Source: Chara braunii (lineage: Eukaryota > Streptophyta > Charophyceae > Charales > Characeae). From it: 29,406 nucleotides of DNA. Positions 18,946 to 29,250 of this stretch are shown here, piece by piece. The notes under the pieces are model-generated. The model was not told the DNA's origin, searched no databases, and saw only the letters and a list, made by a program, of their open reading frames with translations. A program made the position numbers and the translations under genes. The stretch lies in contig BFEA01000041.1 of the NCBI GenBank assembly GCA_003427395.1, forward strand, positions 1,882,856 through 1,912,261, given 5' to 3'. Every line of letters begins with the position of its first letter. Positions within the stretch are counted from its first letter, which is position 1.

Positions 18946-19544
18946 AAGGTCAGGACAATTGTCATAATGGTTCTGTCTGTGTATCTAGTCTTGATTTTAG
19001 TCAATTGATAACAATCCATCCCTCAGGAGCAGGCATTCCCACCTACATCTTCCCACCGAGCCCCTTGCTCAAGGAGGGCCAGACTACTTCCTTCCATAAC
19101 CGTTTCCGGCACACTAGACCCCCTCCATCCATGCTTAAGGTCAGGACAATTGTCATTATGGTTCTGTCCGTGTATCTAGTCTTGATTTTAGTCGGTTGAT
19201 AACCATCCATACCTCAGGAGCAGGCATCCCCACCTACAGTTCCCCTTCTTTCCTCCCACCAACCCCTCTTGCTCAAGGAGGGCCGGACAACTTCGTTCCG
19301 TAACCGTTTCCGACACACTAGACCCCCTCCATCCCTGCTTAAGGTCAGGGCAATTGTCATTATTGTTCTGTCTGTGTATCTAGTCTTGATTTTAGTCAAT
19401 TGATAACCATCCATCCCTCAGGAGCAGGCATTCCCACCTACAATCCCCCTTCTTTCCTCCCACCTACCCCCCTTGCTCAAGGAGGGCCAGACTACTTCGC
19501 TCGGTAACCGATTCCTACACACTAGGCCCCCTCCATCCCTGCTT
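18946..19544. repeat. Tandem repeat, three 191-204-bp units
   Basis: Units start with AAGGTCAGG at 18946, 19137 and 19341 and end with a CATGCTT or CCTGCTT sequence. They share long blocks (AATTGTCAT, GTATCTAGTCTTGATTTTAG, CTCAGGAGCAGGCA, TTGCTCAAGGAGGGCC). Most unit-length change is in a T/C-rich stretch before TTGCTCAAGG. A more diverged partial unit can be followed at about 19679-19796. Confidence 0.9.
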
Positions 19545-19907
19545 CCTGAATATCCATGGCTGTAGTGTCGTATATGTGAGGAGCAGGCTAACCGCCCCCG
19601 ACGATCCCACTTCTTTCATCCCACTCACCCCCACCTCTCAAGACCAGGTTCCATCAAACCGATCCTCACCACCAACCCAACTCCAACCTACAATCCCTTT
19701 TCTCTCATCTTGTCTGGCCCCTTCCCCCGATGGGCCAGACTACCTTCAATCAGTAACCAGTCCCCACCACTAGGTCCCCCACTACATCCCCTGCTCCCTG
19801 TGTTTGAATTATCATGCATGTATATGCCCTGTGCTAGGCTGGGGGCAAGTAAGTGGGTGTCAAACCAACACCAACTGAACGTGCGCTGGAGAGGCTGAGG
19901 GCCGATC

Positions 19908-19956
19908 GGAAACGAACCTGCAACCTCTCCATCGCAACACCAGCACGCTGACCACT
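19908..19956 (-). other. tRNA-like RNA polymerase III promoter (A and B boxes)
   Basis: On the minus strand AGTGGTCAGCG (19946-19956) resembles an A box, and GGTTCGTTTCC (19908-19918) differs from the B-box consensus GGTTCGANTCC at one fixed position. The spacing is tRNA-like. The acceptor and T stems do not pair well, so this is a tRNA-derived relic, not a tRNA gene. Confidence 0.55.
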
Positions 19957-20060
19957 TGATACTCTCCTCTTCTCCACAACTTGCTGGTCATGCTCCACTG
20001 CTCCCCTGTCTTCCCAAAAAACGATTAAGTTAAACCACCACTACCTTTCTCAGTGTTGGG

Positions 20061-20073
20061 AAAAACGGGAATG
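20061..20073 (+). repeat. 5' target-site duplication of the LINE
   Basis: AAAAACGGGAATG recurs at 27630-27642 after the poly(A). At least CGGGAATG (8 bp) is certain, because the A run merges with the tail. Confidence 0.85.
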
Positions 20074-20380
20074 CCCCCGCTCCACCTGAGTGCGGACCAA
20101 CGCCCCAGCTGCCACGTGGGCACAGCCCCAGGCGAAATTCGTTCAGTCGTCGGATACAAGGTTTCCTTCACGCCATGTAAAGGCAGGTATAACACTCCAC
20201 GCCACTCATTTTGGGGGGGAGGGGAGGTGGTTTATCCTATATGTATTGAAGGCTTCCTATTAGGTGCTTGGTATTGTTTGTCTGCTTAGTATTAGAGATT
20301 GCGATTATGTGGAAGTAGATTGAATAATTTAATTTTGAATTTTTCGGACTTCTGTTTCGGTCGGTATTTATCTTGGAACG
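20074..20380 (+). other. LINE 5' UTR
   Basis: 307 bp before the ORF1 ATG. GC-rich at first, with CCACGTGG near 20114 and an eight-G run near 20212-20219, then AT-rich near the start codon. It probably contains the internal promoter. No experimental-type signature can be proven from sequence. Confidence 0.6.
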
Positions 20381-22938
20381 ATGGGAGACCTCCCTACTTT
20401 GACGAATACCTTACCTGACTCTGAAAAGGAACGAATCCTAAAACTAATCAACAACTGCTACAATGAAGGAATCTTCCCGAAGGATCTTAGTCCGCAAATA
20501 GTTGAATCCGGGGAAGACTTTGACCGAGTCGTGGTCAACCCGGAGGTATATCAGATCCAACAAAAATGGCTGGCGGAACACGCAGTCACGATTTCCTTCG
20601 GGGGAGACTCTTCCTCGTTGCCAGTGAAGGTTAAAGAACGAATTGTGCGAATCCACGAGAATGGCTGGGCAAAAAACGGAAATGTCAATGTCCCGCCAAA
20701 ACGCGGAATATTTCAGAACGAAGGTTACAACTTAGTTACCTACGTGGCATCTGCGAAGGAAATCGCCACCTGGCTATTGAGAAAGAAGGAAGACACAGTA
20801 CTTTTGAATGACAAAACTTACACTCTTTCGATTAGGCCATGGATGTCCGAGGCTGAGTCGTTTGATTGGCGCGAGGCCATGCGTTTTAAATTCTTCTGGA
20901 TCCGTTGTCTTCAAGTCCCGATCGGAGTCTTACCGCATCTTGAAGGGGCGGTGGAAGCCTTGTATGGCAAGATATTGAAATCCTACCCGGTCTTCAAAGA
21001 TAAAAAGAACCCCTCTCTCTTGAATGTTCGATTCGATGTGGAATCGTCGGCTCGCTCTTGTTACAAAAGATATATGATTGTGGATATGGAGGGGGGGGCT
21101 TCATTGAGTTGGAGGTGATTTGCGCTACCACGCCTTGGTGTGAGCGTTGTCGCAGATATTTTCACGAAGAAGTGGACGATGAGTGCCCTTTCTCGAAAAA
21201 GCCTTCGAAGCAAACAACGAAGGTTCCCCCTAAGGGGAAAGGGAGGATACTTACAAAGGAAGAAACTATTCGAAAGAATAACCCAGGAAAAGAAACTCAG
21301 GCTTGGCGGAGGAAGGATGGGGGAACGGGACCGACATCTCAGGAACCCAGGACGAAGAATAAAGGTCCCGGGAACCCACCTTCGGACCTGGCTACTGGGA
21401 CAGACCAGGGGAGTGGAGTGGCGGTAAGTGGAGAGAAGTCACAGGGGGACCAGGGAAAGACTAGGGCACCCACCTACAAAGAAGTTTTGAAATCCCCCCC
21501 CCCGCCCATGCATGAGAAAGCTCGATCTGGATCCCCTTCATCTCAAATCATTGGTACTGAGGACAGACCGATGGAGACAGCTCAAAAATCTGATGGAAAG
21601 CATCCGAGCGAGGACTCAGATACAGACATGGAAGATGGAAAGGAGAGGGAAGAAGAGGAGGAGGAGGGGGAAGAGGAGGAGGAAGAAGAAGAGGACGTTG
21701 AGGAAGAGGAGGAAGAGGAGGAAGAGGAGGAGGAAGAAGGTTTGACAAGAAAGGCTACCCCTCCCTCTCCGAAGCCGTCGCTGGAAACAGGCAAAGCGGC
21801 GGATATCCTGACTCCTTTGGAAGTACCTGAGTCCAAGTGGCACCTGCCTAATCTCTTTAACGAAAAATCTCATGAGTTAAATGTAGGGGAACCATCTACA
21901 CCTGCAGCTAGTATGCAGGAGAAGGATAACGAGGAACCCGAACAGGAGTTCTTCTCTCCAGCAGGGGAACATGAGCCAGTGCCGTTCTCGGCTTCATCAG
22001 AGTCAAATAAAAAAAGCTCTGCTCAAAAAAAGAAAAAGAGCTCAGCCCCCGTGAAGGGCCAGGAGACTAAGCAAAAGGAAAATATCATGCTTTCAACTGA
22101 ACCTGTCTTTCCAGGGGTTGCTGCATCTCCGCCCAAACGTAGTTGGATCGACTTAAACAAAAAAGCACCTCGATTCCAGGATGAGGAAAGCCCTATGGAG
22201 GAAATTCAGAGAAGTTCTGCAAAGAAAAGGGAACGACCAGAGGGAGTAAAAGCCGTCAGGCGCTCTCTTTCCCTAGCAGCTCCTACGAAGACCCTTTCTA
22301 GATTTGATAAATCTTTAGGACACCTCCCCCTGTACTTGGTGCCTTTGGTCTGTACCCCTACTAGTGAGGGTGCGCAGATACTGACTCTCTCCTTGGAGGA
22401 TGGAAGAACGATATTACCGACCATTCCCATCTACTCTCCTCCATCAAGTGAGGACGTTATTAAACTATTTAATAAACATTTTTTACTGGATATAGCTGAC
22501 ATAGTCATTTTACCTGATCCAAAATTGTCCAGGCATCTTGTGGAAATGCCAGGGCAAGGTAAAGTGGCGCTTTTCCTGGTTTTCTTGGCCCTCAAATTTA
22601 AACAGGAAAAAGATGCTCCTCCAGTTCCAAGTCGGTTCCATTGGGTGGATTTATCCCACTTTGCATCCCCGCAGTCAGAGATGCTGAAAAGCATCATTCT
22701 GGCCAACTATTTGACAGTCCAAGAGGTGGCGGACTAGCTAATCCACTCGGACAACCTAAGTCTGATTCAGTCATCAACATTTAGAGAGCAGATCCTCAAA
22801 TCAGTGATTGAAACTCAAAAGAGGCCTCTCCATGCTCTATCTGTCCAGCCCATTGTTGATGCCTCTGGACCTGTTACTGAATCCGGCCGAATCCAACTGA
22901 GCAGCGGCAAGGACCCAACTAATGGTCCTTCCCAATAA
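20381..22938 (+). pseudogene. LINE ORF1, nucleic-acid-binding protein
   Basis: Starts at ATG 20381 (MGDLPTLTNT). The first ~240 codons resemble the N-terminal fold domain of plant L1 ORF1 proteins (KTYTLSIRPWMSEAESFDW, then FKFFWIRCLQVPIGVL). Reading must shift to -1 at an eight-G run (21091-21098) to reach the finger CERCRRYFHEEVDDEC (CX2CX4HX6C) at about 21142-21189. A long polar region follows with an almost pure Glu tract (about 21640-21745). The end is a more conserved globular part (LPLYLVPLVCTPTSEGAQIL to FHWVDLSHFASPQSE). A TAG at 22735-22737 stops it, but the same frame stays open 66 more codons to TAA 22936-22938. ORF1 binds LINE RNA in the particle. Confidence 0.75.
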
Positions 22939-25900
22939 GATTAGAATTTTAAACTGGAACGTGCGTGGACATGGAGATTCAAATAATACTTTTAAAAAGA
23001 GTCGCCTATCCTCCTGGATTCACTCAAACAACGCCCATATAACCTGTCTGCAGGAAACCAAACTAGATGCAGGAAAAATCGTGGAAGCCCAGAGATGGTG
23101 GTTGGGCCCGCAAGTTTGGTCCCCCGCAGAAGGGTCAAAGGGAGGAGTCGCAGTTCTCATTATCAAGGATCTCGAAGTGGACGTTTTGGATAGTTGTGCA
23201 GACACAGAAGGCCGGTGGGCCTGGGTGAAAATCGCGGTAGAGGAAGAAGATTGGGCCATTATGTCTATTTATGCCCCGGTGGAATACCCAGCCCAAATTG
23301 CCTTTTTTGCAAACCTACCAAAATTTCTTCCAGACACAAAAAATTTGATATTAACAGGGGATTGAAATTCAGTCCTTTCCCCTGGTCTAGACTCCCCTCG
23401 ACCCGCAGCTCTAAGAGCGGATGGTCTACTATTCTCTGAACTAATTAACTCCCAGGGTCTCTTTGACACGTACAGAACGTTAAACCTGGACACTCCAGGG
23501 TATACATGGCATGGACCCAGGCCAGCACCTCGAGCGCCCCAACCAAAAAAGAGATTGGATGTGATATTTGCACGGGGCTCCCCTTGGGACCGTTGTATTG
23601 GGGCCGAACTGAAGTATGGATACATGTCAGACCACAATCCGGTGGTTATGGATATCATTGCAAAGGATGTTATTGAAAAACATAAACCACCATTTAGGCT
23701 AAATGTCAAAATTTTGAAAGATCCGGGTATTCCAACTTGGATATCCACTCAAGTCAAGGACTGGGAGAAGGCTAAAGACCTCTTTCCTAGTATAAGGGAA
23801 TGGGCAGACACAGGTATCGGTATAATTCAGGCCGCCATGGAGGATTCTCCAGGATGAAAGCGGCGGTTCGGTCATGGAAAAAAAAATCCTTGTTAGCAAT
23901 TATCGAAGAAGCAGAAAAGTCAATGGGGGGGGATCCTTTCCAGGAATATTATTGGTCAAATAAAAGGTCAGCTGCGCAAACTGAGCTTGAACAATTGGAA
24001 ATCTAGCGCCACTCTGACTGGTTGGAATGGCTGAAGGTCAGAGGTATAATAGGTTATGACCGGATGACAAAATTAACCTTCCGATCTTTAATCCTTCGTC
24101 ATGCCAAGCCTCTTATGAGGGAACTGAACCATCCCTTTGCCCTTTCGGCCCCCCTCGCCACAGAAACCGCTCAAATTTGTTCATATGCCATGGACTACTT
24201 TAAAGATATTGTGGCAACCCGCCGGCCTTTTGACACTTTTGACACAGACTTAACGCAGTCCTCAAATTTTTGAAAAGTATCTCGAAAGAAGGTTCCTGTT
24301 GCTCAAAGAAACCTCCTTGAGGCTCCAATCTCTGAGCATGAGGCTTGGCTTGCAGCCAAACGAATGGCGTTGGGCAAATGTCCAAGCCCCGATGGATTAC
24401 CCATTGAACTCTTTCTCCGCGCCTGGGAAGCCTTTGCCCCTTTTTTGTGCGAGATCTATAATTCTGTCCTCTTGACAAGCCTGTTACCAAGAGGTGTAGT
24501 TCGAGGGATGATCTCCCTCCTCTACAAAAAAGGCGATAAAAGGGAGGTTCGCAATTGGCGACCTATTTCCGTTCTCAACGTGACTAATAAACTTCTTGGT
24601 AAAATCCTTGCGATCAGACTGGCTGACCTTCTCCCCTCCCTAGTGGGGGTGGACTAGGGGGCCTTTGTGAAGGGCAGATCCATCTTTGAAAATATCTTAA
24701 CGACGATCCAGACCCTCAAAATTATCGAAAAAGAGAGAAGAAACCTAGCCATCCTGATGTTAGACATGGAAAAAGCGTACGATAAGGTTGGTTGGGCTTT
24801 CGTGAATACTACTCTATTACAGTTGGGATTTGGTCCTAATTTTTGTACTTGGATTATAGCTCTATATGCGAATGCTACAGCTGCAGTAGTAGTAAATGGC
24901 AAACTCTCTGAAAAATTTTCACTGACACGCTCTCTGAGGCAGGGGTGCCCCCTGGCCCCATTGATTTTTGTCCTTCAATTAGAAGTACTAGTAGACAATA
25001 TCAGATTAAATCCGGTGATTGAAGGATTGAGGGCTCCCCCATCTATCCAATGGAAGGTGGGAGCGATTGCTGACGATCTAACAGTTGTCTGTAATAATTC
25101 TGCCGCCTGTATGTTAGAATTACGTAAAATTATAGATAGTTATTGTGAATTGTCGGAAGCCTCAATAAATTGGGATAAATCTATTTTTTTCCTCCCCCCT
25201 GAATTTGAGTTGTGTGTGGAGTGGGGCCTTCGTCGTATCCCAGTTAATACTTCTGACAGATTTCTGGGAGTGCAGGTTTCTCTCTCAGATTGCTCTGCGG
25301 CACAGAACAATATTTTGGTGGGAAAAGTCACTGCGAGGATAGCAAGTTGGGAGAGAAGGTCCACCCTATCCCTGTTTGGTCGTGCCCTTGTTCTCTCGGC
25401 TTCATCCTTTTCGACGCTATGGTTCCCCATGACGGTGTGCCTATTAGGGCTGGAAGCGTACCAGAAGATTAAAAGAGCAGCGGCACGGTACCTTTGGAAG
25501 CCCTCAGCAACAGAGGAGCAGAGGTTCATCTCCAAAGTGGCGTGGGAGGCGATAGCCAGGCCACGTAACGAAGGAGGTTTGAGGATTTTAGACCCCCTCA
25601 AGCAAAATCTGGCGTTGCTCTCCAAATGGCCAGTCAAAGCCATGGTAGGCGATGATAGTAAAATATGGATGCGCCTGGCTGAGTACATCTTGGGGAGTGA
25701 ATGGGGACTTGAGGACCCATCTAAAGTCTGGCTGTGCCTTCTGATGCCGTCTTTCTGTCAACGTCGTCCTCAATCGAGAACTTGGCGTAATATTGTGTCT
25801 GCATGGAATAAGCTGAAACTGACGGAGTGGAAACCGGCACATACTAAACAGGAATGTCCGAATCAGCTACTCTTTGATAATCCATACATTTGTCAGCAGA

Positions 25901-27180
25901 ACGGTTCTCCGTTTGCAGTCAAGGGTGGGGATTCCAGTTTTGGTAACTCATGGATTAAAAAGGGCATAATGCAGGTAAGAGATTTGTGGGACCCAGTGAC
26001 CTCAGATTGGATATCTGAGGACACACTGAGGAGGAAGCTCCCAAGGACACATAATTTGGTTCGGAATTGTCAAGATATGTTGGAAGCTATTCCTCAAGGG
26101 TGGACGTACCTGCTTCATTCCGAATCAGAGAATGCAGTGAATACCTGGGTCAGATCACATAACCCAAGGGAGGTGTGGAGAGTCTTGGGTCCGGCCTCAG
26201 ACCAGGGAATCAGGGTGCAGACGTGGACCCTCCACTCCTGTCTGCAGACTACAGGACAGTTGCGGGAAACCGGCGAACTGATAGTGCCACACACTGTTAA
26301 TCTGGAAGAAGTTCGGGTTCTCTATCAAGAAGAGAGTAAGGGGAAAGCCTCAGCCTTTCTGGGGAGAGAGGCATCCGCCTATCGAGTGGAACCTCTCCTG
26401 TTCGGATGGAAGGGGCTCAAATCTAATAATTCCTTTACTCCGCTGCTTCAGTACAGTTCTAAAGGGGGGGTTGAGTATCAATGTACCCAGTCAAAAATCA
26501 AACCAGCCAGTTTGGCCCTCAAGAGAGCGGAAAATCAACGTTTGGAAGGGGTCTCTGAGTATAACCTGAGAATTCTTTGGACGGCTCTGAAGAAGCTACC
26601 TTCGCAGAGGCAGGCAGCCATTATATGGTTGCAGTCCCTGCTGGTAACAGCGACTACAACATTCCTAGCCACTAAGGGCATGGATGTCTCCACCACCTGC
26701 CAACGCTGCAACTGGGGTTGGGAAGACCAAGCTCATCTCTGGCTCTTCTGTCCTTTGTTGGACGATCTCTTGGAATGGTGGAAGAAACTGTGGCACCTCC
26801 TGTATGAGCATGAGATGCTCTGGACTGATAACTGGTGGCTTACGGGTCTCCCCCCCCCGGGACTTTGCTTAACTGCAGGCACAGGATATGTAGCGCTCTG
26901 TAGTCGAGGAGCTTTATCAGAAGTTATCTGAGCAACACGGAATGCTAAAGTTTTCAAGGGTGAAACCTTGTCGTTTCATCAACAGAAAGCGATGATGAAG
27001 TCTAAGTTAAGACTTGCCATCACAGCAGACTGGGCTCTGCATAGAATTCCTGGAGCTAGGAACATCCTTTGGTTCCGACACACATGGGGTCAAGATAGCA
27101 AATGGGCAACAATTAGCCCAGAGGGATCCTTCTGCCTTTCTTCCTGGCTCTCGGGTCAAGAAGCCTGTGTAGGAATATAA
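22922..27180 (+). pseudogene. LINE ORF2: endonuclease, reverse transcriptase, zinc-binding tail
   Basis: Starts at ATG 22922. The APE-like endonuclease has LNWNVRG, LQETK (Glu), GRWAWV, SIYAPVEYP, a GD-stop-N motif (TGA 23363-23365 at the family W/F) and YMSDHNPVV with the final Asp-His. A frameshift near 23840-23860 moves to the frame used to the end. RT follows: KGDKREVRNWRPIS, FVKGRSIFENIL, MLDMEKAYDKVGW, LRQGCPLAPLIF and the catalytic AIADDLTVV. The C-terminus has the reverse-transcriptase-associated zinc-binding motif CQRCNWGWEDQAHLWLFC. Further stops are TAG 24004, TGA 24271, TAG 24655 and TGA 26929. The frame ends at 27178-27180. ORF2 nicks target DNA and copies the RNA in place. Confidence 0.88.
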
Positions 27181-27634
27181 GATAGAATTGAGAGTTTCCT
27201 TTTGATTGAGTCGCATTAGACCTTATCATTTCTCAGTATGGTATAGCCTGTTACAAGGGCAAATTCCAGGGAAGGGAACTAGTCTTACTCCTTATAGATT
27301 TATTTTGTACCTGTGATGAATGCCTGAATTGGTCTACTCAAGAATAGATATGGACAGATTTTAGAATTTCTTGGAGCTCAAAGCTTTATCTTATGAAGGT
27401 TGGTTGCATTTCATCTTTGACCATTGTTGGAAAGTACAGAGGGCCTCGTAGGGATCCTTATCCGAGCTGTTAGTTAACTCAGGATTTATCTCTAGCAGCT
27501 AGTACTGGATGAGTGGGATAAGCTAAACTGGCTGAAGCTGCCAGGATAACTCCGGGTAGAATTGTGAGGTCCCCGGCCTCGAATCTTTCTTGTTCGTATA
27601 AAGTTTATGCTTTCCAAAAAAAAAAAAAAAAAAA
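27181..27634 (+). other. LINE 3' UTR and poly(A) tail
   Basis: About 435 bp without an ORF, ending TTTATGCTTTCC followed by 19 A residues (27616-27634). The final frame stop at 27178 fits the end of ORF2. Confidence 0.75.
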
Positions 27635-27642
27635 CGGGAATG
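27635..27642 (+). repeat. 3' target-site duplication of the LINE
   Basis: CGGGAATG, matching 20066-20073. The preceding A residues extend the match to 13 bp. Confidence 0.85.
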
Positions 27643-28581
27643 TACGTCACACCGCATCTTCCGGGGGTGAGGACGAGGCTTGGCCAAAAGAAAAAGTTTG
27701 GGCCCTATGGGCCCATTTGTAAAGAAAAAAAAAAGAAAAAAAAAGAGGAGACTGCTACGTGAGGCAAAATGTCGGGGGGGAGGCTGTGAATGAGTTGTGC
27801 TCACACCAAAACTCCTGCGGACGTATCTGACAGCTATTGCGTCCGGTTTCAGGTTTTGTCGTTTTTGTTTTTGTTTTCTTTCTTTTGTTTCTTTTGGTTC
27901 CCTGCCAGTGAGGCAGGGCGCAGTTCACGGGCTGCTGACAGTTATGTGGTGGAGGGCCTACTCACACTACTACTTCGCAGAATGTATGAACCCGCTTTGC
28001 TGGCCTAAGTTCAGTTTCAATTTTTTTCTCTTCTTTTCCTTCACTTCTGGACCTGACACGCCTGCCGTAACGCCTTCATTGAGGGCATACTCACACTAGT
28101 ACTTCACACTACTACTTTGGGGCAGGTATCCACCTGGTATCACGTCCAAAGGGGTTGCAGTAACCCTGTTCAGCAGCAGACCGGGGCTCAGAACTTCGCC
28201 CCCGGTAAAAACACAGACTCAGTTGTCTGTGCTGGGCTATGTGACCGGGACATGCCCAGCCTGAGTCTGTCGAGGAGGCTGTGTGACCTAACGCGGCACA
28301 TAGGAAATTCAACAGTCAAAGTCAACTGTAGAGTCAAAGGTACCGCGCCCAGGCCTATGGTCGGATACATTCACTTGTTGTGTGCAGGTACCCAGACAGC
28401 ATTCAGGGCGGGAGGAATACAGTTTCTGGCCAATCTGGGCCCTCATTCACTTCGAGATCTGGACGGTGCAGGACTTCAGCACCCGGGGTCCAGACCCCGC
28501 ATCCACGCTACTTGAGAGTTGACTTCCTGGCTGGAGGGCATTCGGTCTTGTGTCAATGCTGCACGCATTGACTTTGACATT

Positions 28582-28613
28582 GACGCTGCGACACTGCGAC
28601 GCTGCGACATTGG
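28582..28613. repeat. 8-bp tandem repeat, four units
   Basis: GACGCTGC, GACACTGC, GACGCTGC, GACATTGG in succession. Confidence 0.7.
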
Positions 28614-28705
28614 CTTGACGCTGGCTTTATGCTGGCATAGGAGGAGGAGGGCAAGGCGCTGCTGGCCGGCATAGTGGCTGGCTGGCGATGGTCTTCTGGG
28701 CATGC

Positions 28706-28774
28706 TGACGTGGCAACTGCCATGCGCCATTGCTGACGTGGCCGCTGCCACCTGTATATGTTTGATGACGTGGC
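28706..28774 (+). promoter_or_regulatory. Three TGACGTGGC motifs (bZIP-type)
   Basis: TGACGTGGC occurs at 28706, 28734 and 28766. It matches the ACGT-core G/C-box recognised by plant bZIP factors. A palindrome GTGCCACGTGGCAC (28903-28916) lies 130 bp further on. Function is inferred from the motif only. Confidence 0.35.
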
Positions 28775-29250
28775 GGGCTACATGATTGAAGAAGCCGTTC
28801 TGATTCTTCGTCACTTCGGAAAGGGATCAAGACTGTGGTTAACGAGAATACGTACCTGGTTGATGACGATACTCTCCAGTTCGCTGATGTAGACAGATTG
28901 ACGTGCCACGTGGCACATTGAGAAAGAACTTCAGACATTGTATTTATTCTATTGATTGATGAGGTGGCGAGCAGGAGGAGGGACACGAAGCAGAAGTGGG
29001 CTGTTGTCTTCTCTCTCCTTTGTCTATTCTCCCCTTTTCCTCCTCGTCTGTGTATGTTTTCCACCTCATTCTCTCTTCACACATTTGCGATTGTTTGTCA
29101 TTCATCAGCAGGTTGATAATCATATGGGCTGGTAATGTTGACGAGTATCATCACGTCTGGGCTCATTGCAGGGTGTTGTTTTTCACTTTTTTCTTCCATG
29201 TGGATGTGAGCACGTCGCTGCAACTCCATGCTTGTTCTTTTCTGAAAGTC

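Larger units (their letters stand above)
18617..19960 (-). repeat. Compound retroposon-like repeat with tRNA-like head
   Basis: Read on the minus strand, a tRNA-like promoter region (about 19908-19956) is followed by a C/T-poor body that includes tandem units. It ends in an A-rich tail, seen as the T-rich stretch 18624-18652 on the plus strand. A head with A and B boxes plus an A-rich 3' end is SINE architecture. At about 1.3 kb it is far longer than an ordinary SINE, so it may be a SINE joined to unrelated tandem DNA. No target duplication was identified. Low to moderate confidence in treating it as one unit. Confidence 0.4.
20074..27634 (+). mobile_element. Full-length L1-like LINE
   Basis: About 7.56 kb from the 5' target duplication to a 19-A tail. 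Contents: 5' UTR (20074-20380), ORF1 with CCHC-like finger, ORF2 with APE-type endonuclease, RT and zinc-binding C-terminus, 3' UTR, poly(A). A target-site duplication of up to 13 bp starting with A residues fits target-primed reverse transcription at a T-rich nick. Being full length, it is unusual among LINE copies, most of which are 5'-truncated. ORF1 has one frameshift. ORF2 has one frameshift and several stops. Confidence 0.92.
27643..29250. other. Unassigned region, no supported gene
   Basis: About 1.6 kb. It contains A-rich runs (27725-27751), T-rich runs (27858-27900), a 25-bp direct repeat pair (27952-27976 and 28081-28105), an 8-bp tandem (28582-28613) and a cluster of ACGTGGC motifs (28706-28916). 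Open frames such as 28117-28515 show no domain that I recognise. It could be the leader of another LTR element whose LTR begins at 29251, but I see no proof. Confidence 0.5.

Noticed and set aside
19005-19199. Short frames in the tandem-repeat region
   Set aside because: They recur only because the DNA unit recurs. No protein signature.
19908-19956. Functional tRNA gene
   Set aside because: A and B boxes are present, but acceptor and T stems do not pair and no anticodon arm is convincing.
28117-28515. 132-codon open frame as a host gene
   Set aside because: No recognisable domain, no codon or context support, and surrounded by repeats. Could be chance.
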